Positions 16,610 through 25,213 of a stretch of DNA of 64,000 nucleotides are shown piece by piece. Position numbers and translations under genes: made by a program. The stretch comes from Saccharicrinis sp963667815 (GTDB lineage: Bacteria > Bacteroidota > Bacteroidia > Bacteroidales > Marinilabiliaceae): NCBI GenBank assembly GCA_963667815.1, contig OY764021.1, one strand, 5' to 3'. How positions within the stretch are numbered: the first letter of the stretch is position 1; the number at the start of each line of letters is the position of its first letter. Under the pieces are notes generated by a model that was not told the origin of the DNA, did no database searches, and saw nothing but the letters and a program-made list of their open reading frames with translations.

Positions 16610-17830
16610 TTATTCATACTCTTTAAGATAAAGGATGAATTTTGTGCCAAAATTAATTTCGCTTTCAATTTCAATTTTCCCACCGTTTCTCTTCACCATT
16701 GTATCAATAATATGCAATCCTAATCCCATACCTTTTGATTGTGGTGAAAATTTTGAAAATGGTTTAAAAATTTTGTTTTTAATGGTTTGAATATCCATTC
16801 CAATTCCGTTGTCTTCAAATATTATTTTAATAGTTTCTGCATTGTATCTATGGGCAGATATTGAAATTTCAGGCGACACCGATTCTTTGCTGTATTCCAA
16901 TGAATTTTTCAAAAGGTTAGTTATTATTGATTTAATAAAACCTTTTACATAATTAATTTCTAATGATTTTGAAATGGATATATTGATGTTGGCTTTATAG
17001 TTTGTTATAATGTTATTTTCAGTTGTTAATACTTCATTTATAATATTAAGTACATTAATGTTTTTTGTATAAGGATCTTTATTTCCTTGGGCATCAATAA
17101 CTTTTATTATTCCTTGAATTGTTTTGTCAAGTTTTTCAACATTATAATGCATATTGTGCATTAACTGATCTTTATTTGCAGATTTGTTTGAATTTAAAAT
17201 TTGAGTGAGCATTTTTATATTTGCTAAAGGAGCTCTTAAGTCATGAGCCATAGCATGTACAAAATGATCAAGATAATGGTTGATAGCTTGTAATTCTGTG
17301 TTTTTAGTATCGAGTTGTTTGGTTTGAATTACTTCATTATGGATATCTGTACCTGTTCCTATCCAATTAATGATTTCATTGTAATCATTTTTCACCGGTA
17401 CCAAAGAAACCAAGTGCCAATGATAGGTATCTTCTTTTATATTATATATTCTAATTTTGATATCAGATTCATTCCCTGTTTTAATCAACACCTTCCAAAA
17501 ATCTTCAATGGCATTGTGATCCGCAGATAATGTAGCGTACCACCAGGTTTTGTTAAGATCAGAAGATGTTTTTGTTCCTGTATATTGATACCATCTTTTA
17601 TTAAAAAATTCAATCTCACCTTTGGCTGAAGTAGTCCAGGCAATTTGAGGAAGGATGTCGATAATTTTTTTGTCTCTGTGTGTATTTTCTGAAATTTGTT
17701 TAAGAACATTAAGTTCGTCTTTCAAATTTTTGTTGTGACCTGAATCAGAATCAGGTACTTGACTTCCCGCAATGTCTGTGTTTACCTGTAGTTTATTCTT
17801 ATCTATATTTTTACTCTTGATGTGATCCAT
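16610..17830 (-). CDS. Cytosolic PAS-domain sensor histidine kinase
   Basis: A 406-residue kinase with no transmembrane segment. After a polar N-terminus comes a PAS domain (about 55-175: DILPQIAWTTSAKGEIEFFN through IINWIGTGTDIHNEV), a HisKA segment with phosphorylated His in HAMAHDLRAPLANIKMLTQI, then a HATPase domain with N box LLKNSLEY, G1 IFEDNGIGMD and G2 SKGMGLGLHI. The PAS type (PAC-like ending GTGTDIHNE) is common in Bacteroidota light/redox-like kinases, but no chromophore or heme residue can be assigned. Likely partner: the adjacent lone receiver. Confidence 0.88.
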   Translation of the reverse strand: MDHIKSKNIDKNKLQVNTDIAGSQVPDSDSGHNKNLKDELNVLKQISENTHRDKKIIDILPQIAWTTSAKGEIEFFNKRWYQYTGTKTSSDLNKTWWYATLSADHNAIEDFWKVLIKTGNESDIKIRIYNIKEDTYHWHLVSLVPVKNDYNEIINWIGTGTDIHNEVIQTKQLDTKNTELQAINHYLDHFVHAMAHDLRAPLANIKMLTQILNSNKSANKDQLMHNMHYNVEKLDKTIQGIIKVIDAQGNKDPYTKNINVLNIINEVLTTENNIITNYKANINISISKSLEINYVKGFIKSIITNLLKNSLEYSKESVSPEISISAHRYNAETIKIIFEDNGIGMDIQTIKNKIFKPFSKFSPQSKGMGLGLHIIDTMVKRNGGKIEIESEINFGTKFILYLKEYE

Positions 17831-18138
17831 TTTGCCATTAGCTTCTCTTATTCTTAACTATTAACAATATCAGCTTCAAGCACTATGCCAGTTGAGAGTT
17901 AGAGTATGCTTACAAAGTATTGTGAATGGTGGAAGAAATAGAATCTTTCTTAGTAAAAAATTGATCTATAAATGATAAAGGTTTTTTTTGGGGGGAGATG
18001 AATGATAGAGTAAGTATTTTTTTTATGAAAAAAATTAGAGAAAGATAAATGTTAAAACTTAACTGTGGTTTCTTTGTAGAGTATTCTCCACAGGTTTATG
18101 GAGTGTTGTATAACCTGTGGAATTATTTCTACAATTAT
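17831..18138. other. Intergenic region with an inverted repeat at 18087-18121
   Basis: No gene is seen in these 308 bp. TCCACAGGTT (18087-18096) and AACCTGTGGA (18112-18121) are perfect 10-base arms separated by 15 nt. The hairpin lies 17 bp beyond the stop of the sigma-54 regulator gene, but there is no T-run after it on the minus strand, so it may be an operator, a weak terminator or an mRNA stabiliser. Confidence 0.5.
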
Positions 18139-19536
18139 TTATACGCGTTTGAGAGCTTTATAATCTATCTCTAGTACCTTCATTTTATTGTACAGCGTTT
18201 TTCTATCTATATTTAGTTTTCTGGCAGCTTTTGATTTATTAAAGTTTACTTCTTCTAAGGTGTTGATAATAACCTCTCTTTCAAATTTTAACGCGGCATC
18301 TTTTAGATCTGGTAGTTTATCAGATTGTTCCATTTGATCTTCAATGGCATTAGATACGATTTCGTTTTGTTGGGTATCATTATAATCTTTAATCTCTGTT
18401 GGAAGGCAATCCAATGTAATATTTTCAGCAATAGATAATAAAACTGATCTTTTTATAACATTACGCAATTCTCTGAGGTTACCATGCCATGGATAATTCT
18501 GTAAAGTCAAAATAACTTCTGGATCAAATCCTATAACTTGTTTGTTAAGATCTCTGTTTGCCTCGGATATAAAGTGGTTTGCATAGGTTAATATATCTTC
18601 TTTTCTTTCTCTAAGTGATGGAAGTTTAATTTTAAACTCATTTAACCGATGATATAAGTCTTCTCTAAACTTATTTATAGTGATATCTGCTTCTAATTCT
18701 TCGTTAGTAGCTGCAATAATTCTAACATCAATATTAATTGGTTTTGTGCTACCCAGCCTACTAATTACCCTTTCCTGAATAGCTCTAAGTAATTTAATTT
18801 GAAGATCGTAAGGTAGGTTCCCAATTTCATCTAAAAAGATGGTTCCTCCATTAGCTTGCTCAAATACACCTTTTTTCTCACCAATTGCACCTGTAAATGC
18901 TCCTTTTAGATGCCCGAATAATTCGCTGTTTGCCAAATCCTTGGGAATTGCACCGCAGTCAACAGCTATAAATGGTTTATTGTTGCGTGTACTATTTTGG
19001 TGAATAAATCGTGCAATGTACTCTTTACCTGAACCAGTTTCACCCTGTATTAGCACGGACATGTTTGTGGGTGCAACTATGTCGCAAAGGCGTAACACCT
19101 CTTTCATGATTGCACTATCTCCGGAAATAAATTCTTTTTCAGGTTTAGTGTTTTTTTGGTGGGATTTACCGCTGGCTGAAGATTTATCTATTTGTTTAAC
19201 AAGTTGAAGTAATTCTTCTTGCTGAAGTGGTTTTGTAACGTAATCATATGCTCCTAACTTCATTAACTTTACAGCCATCCTAATGTCTGCATAAGCTGTA
19301 ATAATGATTACATTTGTTTGTGGATTTTTAGTTTTAATAAAATCCAGCATTTCCAGTCCATCACTATCTGGCAGACGAAAATCACAAACTACAATATCAT
19401 ATTTCTTCTTTTTTAGCAGACTTTGTGCTCCTTGTCCATTATATGCGGTTTCAACGTGATAACCATAATTAGAAAGGTAAGTTTCTAACAGGTTGCACAT
19501 GAAAGTATCATCGTCAATTACAAGTATTTGAAGCAT
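18139..19536 (-). CDS. NtrC-family sigma-54-dependent response regulator
   Basis: A 465-residue activator of RpoN-dependent promoters. Receiver domain at about 1-120 (IDDDTFMCNLLETYLSNYGY; phosphoacceptor Asp in DIVVCDFRLPDSDG; Lys in DYVTKPLQQEE). AAA+ domain at about 140-375 with Walker A GETGSGKEYIARF, the sigma-54 contact loop GAFTGA (within GHLKGAFTGAIGEKKG) and Walker B GGTIFLDEIG. Fis-type helix-turn-helix at the end (NFNKSKAARKLNIDRKTLYN). It follows the hybrid kinase by 10 bp and is its probable partner. Target promoters are unknown; one weak candidate is near 15918-15934. Confidence 0.95.
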   Translation of the reverse strand: MLQILVIDDDTFMCNLLETYLSNYGYHVETAYNGQGAQSLLKKKKYDIVVCDFRLPDSDGLEMLDFIKTKNPQTNVIIITAYADIRMAVKLMKLGAYDYVTKPLQQEELLQLVKQIDKSSASGKSHQKNTKPEKEFISGDSAIMKEVLRLCDIVAPTNMSVLIQGETGSGKEYIARFIHQNSTRNNKPFIAVDCGAIPKDLANSELFGHLKGAFTGAIGEKKGVFEQANGGTIFLDEIGNLPYDLQIKLLRAIQERVISRLGSTKPINIDVRIIAATNEELEADITINKFREDLYHRLNEFKIKLPSLRERKEDILTYANHFISEANRDLNKQVIGFDPEVILTLQNYPWHGNLRELRNVIKRSVLLSIAENITLDCLPTEIKDYNDTQQNEIVSNAIEDQMEQSDKLPDLKDAALKFEREVIINTLEEVNFNKSKAARKLNIDRKTLYNKMKVLEIDYKALKRV

Positions 19537-19546
19537 ATATTATTTT

Positions 19547-21646
19547 TTACTCAGTTATTATTTCGTTTTTCATTTGAAACAGTATGTCATCTAATATAGC
19601 AACTGTTTCATGAATCATTTCAGGAATTTCAACAAAGTCCTTATTGATTACTGACTCTTCTATTTTTCTTAATTTTTCAGGAACCACCTCTATTTTAAAG
19701 TATCTGATGGATGAAACTAGTCGATGCGCTGTTTCTCTTATAGATTCCCAATTTTCTTTTTCAAGTTCTAACTGAAGCTCATCTATGGCATTTACTGAAT
19801 TATCAAGAAAGGTTTGTAGCATTTTATTAAAAATGATTTTATTACCTCTGGTTGCCTTTTTAAGATCACTCAAATCATATGCCTTTTTATTAACCTCCTT
19901 TTCTTCCAAAATTAAAACTTCTTTATCTGCTTCAATATTTTCAGTCGTTTGATGGTCTAATACATTGCAAAGTTTATTGTAAAAATCTTCTTCCTTTATT
20001 GGTTTAATAATATAATCATCCATGCCTGATTTCATATACTCTATGATATCACTTTTTGTAATATTTGCTGTTAAAGCAACAATTTGTGTATTCTGATTTA
20101 AGCTTTGCTCTTCTGTCTTAATTTGTTTGGTTGCCTGCATTCCGTTGAGTTTAGGCATATGTATATCCATTAAAATCAGATCATATGGTTGCTTTTTTGC
20201 TTTTTCAAGAGCCTCTTCACCATTTTTAACAATATCAAACTTTGTATCCCAGTTTTTAAGTATAGTATGGGCAAGTTCTCTGTTGTATGAGTCATCATCG
20301 GCAAGTAATATGCGCTTCCCTTTTAGCATTTCATTGTTAAGGGTAAAGTCCTGTTCGTCTTTTATAATTTCTTTTTCAGAACCTTTTTGATATGGAATAA
20401 GAACCGTAAAGTGGCTGCCTTTATTAATCTGACTTTTTACCTTGATGCTGCCCTTTTGCAATTCAATGAGTTTTTTGCTGATAGTTAAACCCAATCCTGT
20501 GCCACCGTGTTTTTCCTTAACCATGTTTTCGGCCTGGCTAAACTCATCAAATATGGAAGATAATTCCTGAGGATGAATTCCTATACCAGTATCCTTTACA
20601 TCAATTTTTAATTTTATAGTATCACCACTATCTTTTTTTACCGAGCATGAAAAACGTACTGATCCAAAATTGGTGAATTTAATCGCATTACTTATCAGGT
20701 TAATCATGATCTGTTTCAATCTGAAGGGATCTCCAATAAGGACATTCGATACTTCATCATCTACCTGGTATAATAATTCAATTCCTTTGCGTTCTGCTTT
20801 AATTTTAAAAAAATGGAATACATCATTAAATACTTTTCTAACATTAAATGGTGTTCGGTCGATAAAAACTTTGCCCATGCCAATCTTTAATAAAATCAGA
20901 ATTTCGTTGACTAGTGAAATTAAGTGTTCAGATGATTCATTGACAAGCGTGTTGAATTTTCGTTGCTCTTCATTTAATTCTGTTTTTGCTAACTGTTCCG
21001 AAAATCCAATAATTGCATTAAGTGGCGTACGTATTTCATGGCTCATATTTGCCAGGAAGTTTGATTTTACCTGAGCAATACGTTCAGCCTCAATTTTGGC
21101 TTTTTTAAGTTTGTCCTGAGCTTTTTTTAATTTAGTGATGTTATGACCAATCATAATTCCGTATTCTGTATTTTCGGAATCATCCATAATAGGTTGCGTA
21201 ATAACTTTATAGGTTCGTCCTTTATTCTTTAATTCTGTTTCAATTCGTTCTCCATTTAAAGTTTTTGAAATAATTGGACTGAAATTTTCAATAAGCGATT
21301 CTTCTGATAAATCGTCAATTTTTTTTCCTAAGAAATCACTCTTTGTATAACCGTATTTATATTTTTCTTTACCACCAGTAATTAAAAAACGGTTCTCTTT
21401 GTCAAACAAATACACATCCATCTCAGGTAAATTGTCGAGTAAGGCACCATATTGATGTTTTATCAGGTGTAATTCTTTTTTAAGGAGTTTCAATTCAGTT
21501 TCCGTTGAATCCGTATGTTCAGTATCTTTAGCTGATTCTAGAACGCAATTTAGTTCGTGGCATAATTCAGGTTGATCTTTATATTTTAGGATTAGCCTTT
21601 GTAGCTGTTCTTGAATTGATGATTTTGGTGTTGTATCTACATTCAT
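19547..21646 (-). CDS. Hybrid sensor histidine kinase with receiver and HPt domains
   Basis: A 699-residue soluble kinase. After an N-terminal helical region comes a PAS domain (about 80-185, YLFDKENRFLITGGKEKYKY to YGIMIGHNITKLKKA), HisKA with NFLANMSHEIRTPLNAIIGF (near 200), HATPase with ISNAIKFTNFG, VKDTGIGIHPQEL and KHGGTGLGLTISKKLIE, a receiver domain with phosphoacceptor Asp in DLILMDIHMPKLNGMQ (near 500), and a C-terminal HPt with ETAHRLVSSIRYFKIE (near 640). The architecture supports a phosphorelay passing phosphate to the downstream NtrC-type regulator, encoded 10 bp later. The signal is unknown; no transmembrane segment is seen. Confidence 0.95.
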   Translation of the reverse strand: MNVDTTPKSSIQEQLQRLILKYKDQPELCHELNCVLESAKDTEHTDSTETELKLLKKELHLIKHQYGALLDNLPEMDVYLFDKENRFLITGGKEKYKYGYTKSDFLGKKIDDLSEESLIENFSPIISKTLNGERIETELKNKGRTYKVITQPIMDDSENTEYGIMIGHNITKLKKAQDKLKKAKIEAERIAQVKSNFLANMSHEIRTPLNAIIGFSEQLAKTELNEEQRKFNTLVNESSEHLISLVNEILILLKIGMGKVFIDRTPFNVRKVFNDVFHFFKIKAERKGIELLYQVDDEVSNVLIGDPFRLKQIMINLISNAIKFTNFGSVRFSCSVKKDSGDTIKLKIDVKDTGIGIHPQELSSIFDEFSQAENMVKEKHGGTGLGLTISKKLIELQKGSIKVKSQINKGSHFTVLIPYQKGSEKEIIKDEQDFTLNNEMLKGKRILLADDDSYNRELAHTILKNWDTKFDIVKNGEEALEKAKKQPYDLILMDIHMPKLNGMQATKQIKTEEQSLNQNTQIVALTANITKSDIIEYMKSGMDDYIIKPIKEEDFYNKLCNVLDHQTTENIEADKEVLILEEKEVNKKAYDLSDLKKATRGNKIIFNKMLQTFLDNSVNAIDELQLELEKENWESIRETAHRLVSSIRYFKIEVVPEKLRKIEESVINKDFVEIPEMIHETVAILDDILFQMKNEIITE

Positions 21647-21990
21647 AAATTATTGAACAATTTGTTTGAGGATTTAAAGTAAATCATTTAATGATTAACT
21701 CACTGTATGATTTAATCATCTTATTAATATTTTAGAAGTGTTTAAAAAGGGGGTGCAACTTATTAAACAATAGAATAGCATTAAAGTTTATGCTGTTATT
21801 GATATAAGTCTTTTGAAATTTAGCAAGTATCAGACCAAATCTTTATTGTAAATGCTATATTTAATGGGTTTTATTATAATTCGACTATTATCGATTGACG
21901 AAAATATCCATGTATTTGAATGAATATTTAACGTTAAAAAGTGTGAATTGTATAATTTTGGAAGATGTATTTTTATTGGAAAATTAAATA
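21647..21990. promoter_or_regulatory. Intergenic region with candidate GH2 -7 promoter element
   Basis: These 344 bp separate the leftward kinase operon from the rightward PUL. TAATTTTG at 21953-21960 matches TAnnTTTG exactly and would place transcription start about 25 bp before the ATG at 21991. No TTG was found at the right -33 spacing. No gene is seen. Confidence 0.4.
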
Positions 21991-24900
21991 ATGCAAAATA
22001 AAATTATAATGAGAAAAATATTTTTATTAGTAAATCTACTGTCAATAATTACAGTATTAAATGCGCAAAAGTATTGGCAGGATCCTAATGTAAATGAAAT
22101 AAACCGTGCTCCTATGCACAGTTCATTTTTTGCATACGAATCAGGTGATGCAGCCGAGATGGGTGAGATGGTTCAATCGACTAACTTTTTAAGTTTAAAC
22201 GAAAGTTGGAACTTTAATTGGGTTGAACATGCATGGGAAAGACCTACTGATTTTTACAAAGTAGATTATAATGATAAGGATTGGGGAAATATGCCAGTAC
22301 CCGGAGTTTGGGAATTAAATGGTTACGGAGATCCTCAATATGTAAATATTGGTTACTCTTGGAGAAGCCAGTATAAACACAATCCTCCTATTGTTCCTGA
22401 AGAAAATAATCATGTGGGAACTTACCGTAAAGAAATTACTTTGCCAAAATCATGGAGTGGGAAGGATATTGTTGCTCACTTTGGATCTGTAACTTCTAAT
22501 ATTACACTTTATGTAAACGGAAAATTTGTTGGTTATAGTGAAGATAGCAAGCTCGAAGCTGAGTTTAATCTTACAAAATACCTTAAGCCAGGAAAAAATA
22601 TTATTGCTTTTCAGGTTTTCCGTTGGTGTGATGGATCGTATCTTGAAGATCAGGATTTCTGGAGATTTAGCGGTATAGGCAGAGATTGTTATTTATATGC
22701 ACGTAATAAAACGCATATTAAAGATTTAAAAGTTATTCCTGATTTAGATAAGGATTATAAAGATGGTTCTTTAAAAGTGAATCTTGATATTCAGGGCAAA
22801 GCTAGTGTTAAGCTTACTTTAGCTGATGCACAAGGAAATACTGTTGCAGAAAAAGCTGTTTCTGGTGCAGGAAAAATTAGTGCAGATATTCAAGTTTCAA
22901 ATCCTTTAAAATGGACTGCAGAAACTCCAAACTTGTACAAGTTAACTGCTGAAGTAAAGCAGGGAAGTAAAGTTTTAGAAGTAATTCCTGTTAAAGTAGG
23001 ATTCCGTAAGGTTGAAAAAATCAATAATCAATTATGTATTAATGGTCAGCCAATTTTAATAAAAGGAGTGAACAGACATGAGTTAGATCCTGATGGTGGA
23101 TATGTTGTGTCTAAAGAACGTATGATTCAGGATATCCTGATGATGAAAAAGTTCAATGTTAATGCAGTAAGAACTTGTCACTATCCAAACAACAGTACAT
23201 GGTACGACCTATGTGATGAATACGGACTTTATGTTGTGGCAGAAGCCAATGTTGAGTCGCATGGAATGGGATATGGCGATGCTACTTTAGCTAAAAATAC
23301 AAAATATGCCAAGGCTCATATGCAACGTAACCAACGTAATGTATTGCGTAATTTCAATCACCCTGCTGTAATTATCTGGTCTATGGGTAATGAGGCTGGC
23401 TTTGGTCAAAACTTTGAGGCTTGTTACAAATGGATTAAAGGTTATGATACTTCTCGTTTAGTACAGTATGAGCAAGCTCGTCAGAATGAATACACAGATA
23501 TATTCTGCCCAATGTACTATGATTACAAGCGAAGTGAAGAGTACGGACAGGCTACAGATAAAACAAAACCATTAATTCAATGTGAATATGCTCATGCAAT
23601 GGGTAACTCACAAGGTGGATTTAAAGAATACTGGGATTTAATTCGTAAGTACCCAATGTATCAGGGAGGATTTATATGGGACTTTGTAGATCAATCGATT
23701 CACTGGAAAGATGAAAATGGAAAATTAATTTATGGGTATGGAGGAGACTTTAATCCTTACGATGCTTCAGACAATAATTTCCTTGATAATGGATTAATTA
23801 GTCCTGATCGTAAACCAAATCCTCACTACTATGAAGTTGGATATTACTATCAGTCTATCTGGACAACTCCTGTTGATTTAGCAAAAGGAACTATTGAAAT
23901 TTATAATGAGTATTTCTTTAGAGATTTAGCTGACTTTTATTTAGAGTGGGAATTGGTTGCTGACGGAAAAGTAGTTAAAACAGGTATCGTAAAAGATTTA
24001 AATGTAGCTCCACAGCAAAAAGCGAATCTTAATTTAGATCTTAAATTACCAGAAGAGTGTACAGCAAAAGAAGTTTTTGTTAATGTAGCTTATAAATTGA
24101 AGTCAGGTGAGCAATTAATGTGTGCTGGTACAACATTATCTCGTCAGCAATTAGTGGTTAAAGATTACGAATTTAAAGCCTTACAATTAGCTAATAAAAA
24201 ATGCGTAAATCAGGAAGTTAAGACTCCTAATCTTGTAGAAAGAGATTTTAATTTCATTATTGTTAAGGGTGAAAACTTCCAGATTGATTTCAACAGATAT
24301 TCAGGTTTCTTATGTCGTTACCTGGTTGATGGTAAACCTGTTTTACAAGAAGGCGCAGAATTAAAACCTAATTTCTGGAGAGCTCCTACTGACAACGATT
24401 TTGGTGCAAAACTTCAGGAGAAATATTCTGTTTGGAAAAATCCTAAAATGGATTTAAAATCTATAACAGCCGAAGTTAACAAAGAAGGATTGGTTGAGGT
24501 TTTTGCTTCTTATGATATGCCAGAAGTTTCTGCTCAGTTAGAATTAACATACGTAGTGAATAACGAAGGTGCTGTAAAAGTAAAACAACAGTTAAAGGCT
24601 TCAAAGGATGCTGAGATCTCTGAAATGTTCAGATTCGGTATGAAGCTTGAAATGCCTGAAGAGTATGACTTTATCAAATATTATGGTAGAGGTCCTGGTG
24701 AAAACTATATTGATAGAAAAGATTCTGAATTTATTGGGTTATATCAACAGAAAGTTGAATGCCAACCATATTCTTACATCAGACCACAAGAAACTGGTAC
24801 TAAATCTGATATCAGATGGTGGAATCAGGTGGATTATTCAGGTGCAGGAGTTTGCTTTAAATCAGACGCTGCATTCTCAATGTCAGCATTAAACTATACT

Positions 24901-25119
24901 GTAGAATCGTTAGATGACGGTAAAGTTAAAGATCAAAGACATATGCCTCAGGTTGAGAAAAGTGAATTTGTTACTGTTTGTATCGATCAGCGTCAAATGG
25001 GATTAGGTTGTGTAACCAGTTGGGGTGCATTACCACGTCCTGAATACAGAATTCCTTATCAGGATTATGAATTTGAATTTGTTATTACTCCAGTAAAACA
25101 TGTATTCAATATTTACTAA
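21991..25119 (+). CDS. GH2 beta-galactosidase, secreted
   Basis: A 1042-residue LacZ-type enzyme that releases terminal beta-D-galactose. An N-terminal signal (IFLLVNLLSIITVLNAQ) predicts export. Domains: sugar-binding jelly roll (about 60-230, WGNMPVPGVWELNGYGDPQY), immunoglobulin-like (about 240-335), TIM barrel (about 340-620) with acid/base Glu468 in WSMGNEAGFG and nucleophile Glu532 in IQCEYAHAMGNSQGG, then a linker and the Bgal small-chain domain (about 745-1040). RGPGENYIDRK near residue 900 is typical. The length equals LacZ. The upstream ATG at 21991 was used; a second ATG at 22009 gives a signal peptide starting MRKIFLL. First gene of the PUL. Confidence 0.93.
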   Translation: MQNKIIMRKIFLLVNLLSIITVLNAQKYWQDPNVNEINRAPMHSSFFAYESGDAAEMGEMVQSTNFLSLNESWNFNWVEHAWERPTDFYKVDYNDKDWGNMPVPGVWELNGYGDPQYVNIGYSWRSQYKHNPPIVPEENNHVGTYRKEITLPKSWSGKDIVAHFGSVTSNITLYVNGKFVGYSEDSKLEAEFNLTKYLKPGKNIIAFQVFRWCDGSYLEDQDFWRFSGIGRDCYLYARNKTHIKDLKVIPDLDKDYKDGSLKVNLDIQGKASVKLTLADAQGNTVAEKAVSGAGKISADIQVSNPLKWTAETPNLYKLTAEVKQGSKVLEVIPVKVGFRKVEKINNQLCINGQPILIKGVNRHELDPDGGYVVSKERMIQDILMMKKFNVNAVRTCHYPNNSTWYDLCDEYGLYVVAEANVESHGMGYGDATLAKNTKYAKAHMQRNQRNVLRNFNHPAVIIWSMGNEAGFGQNFEACYKWIKGYDTSRLVQYEQARQNEYTDIFCPMYYDYKRSEEYGQATDKTKPLIQCEYAHAMGNSQGGFKEYWDLIRKYPMYQGGFIWDFVDQSIHWKDENGKLIYGYGGDFNPYDASDNNFLDNGLISPDRKPNPHYYEVGYYYQSIWTTPVDLAKGTIEIYNEYFFRDLADFYLEWELVADGKVVKTGIVKDLNVAPQQKANLNLDLKLPEECTAKEVFVNVAYKLKSGEQLMCAGTTLSRQQLVVKDYEFKALQLANKKCVNQEVKTPNLVERDFNFIIVKGENFQIDFNRYSGFLCRYLVDGKPVLQEGAELKPNFWRAPTDNDFGAKLQEKYSVWKNPKMDLKSITAEVNKEGLVEVFASYDMPEVSAQLELTYVVNNEGAVKVKQQLKASKDAEISEMFRFGMKLEMPEEYDFIKYYGRGPGENYIDRKDSEFIGLYQQKVECQPYSYIRPQETGTKSDIRWWNQVDYSGAGVCFKSDAAFSMSALNYTVESLDDGKVKDQRHMPQVEKSEFVTVCIDQRQMGLGCVTSWGALPRPEYRIPYQDYEFEFVITPVKHVFNIY

Positions 25120-25153
25120 GTTTTTAATATTATGTTAAGGTTTAAATAAATAT

Positions 25154-25187
25154 CAAAGGTTGTTTTTCAAGTTGAAAGCAACCTTTG
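25154..25187 (+). terminator. Terminator after the GH2 gene
   Basis: CAAAGGTTG (25154-25162) and CAACCTTTG (25179-25187) form a 9-bp stem that can extend through TTTTTCAA/TTGAAAG, followed by TTTTTATT. It lies between the GH2 and GH95 genes and may limit read-through. Confidence 0.7.
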
Positions 25188-25213
25188 TTTTTATTCCACA
25201 ATAAGAATAAATT

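Noticed and set aside
20670..21074. 134-codon rightward open frame within the hybrid kinase gene
   Set aside because: It is antisense to the HATPase region and shows no start context or homology features.
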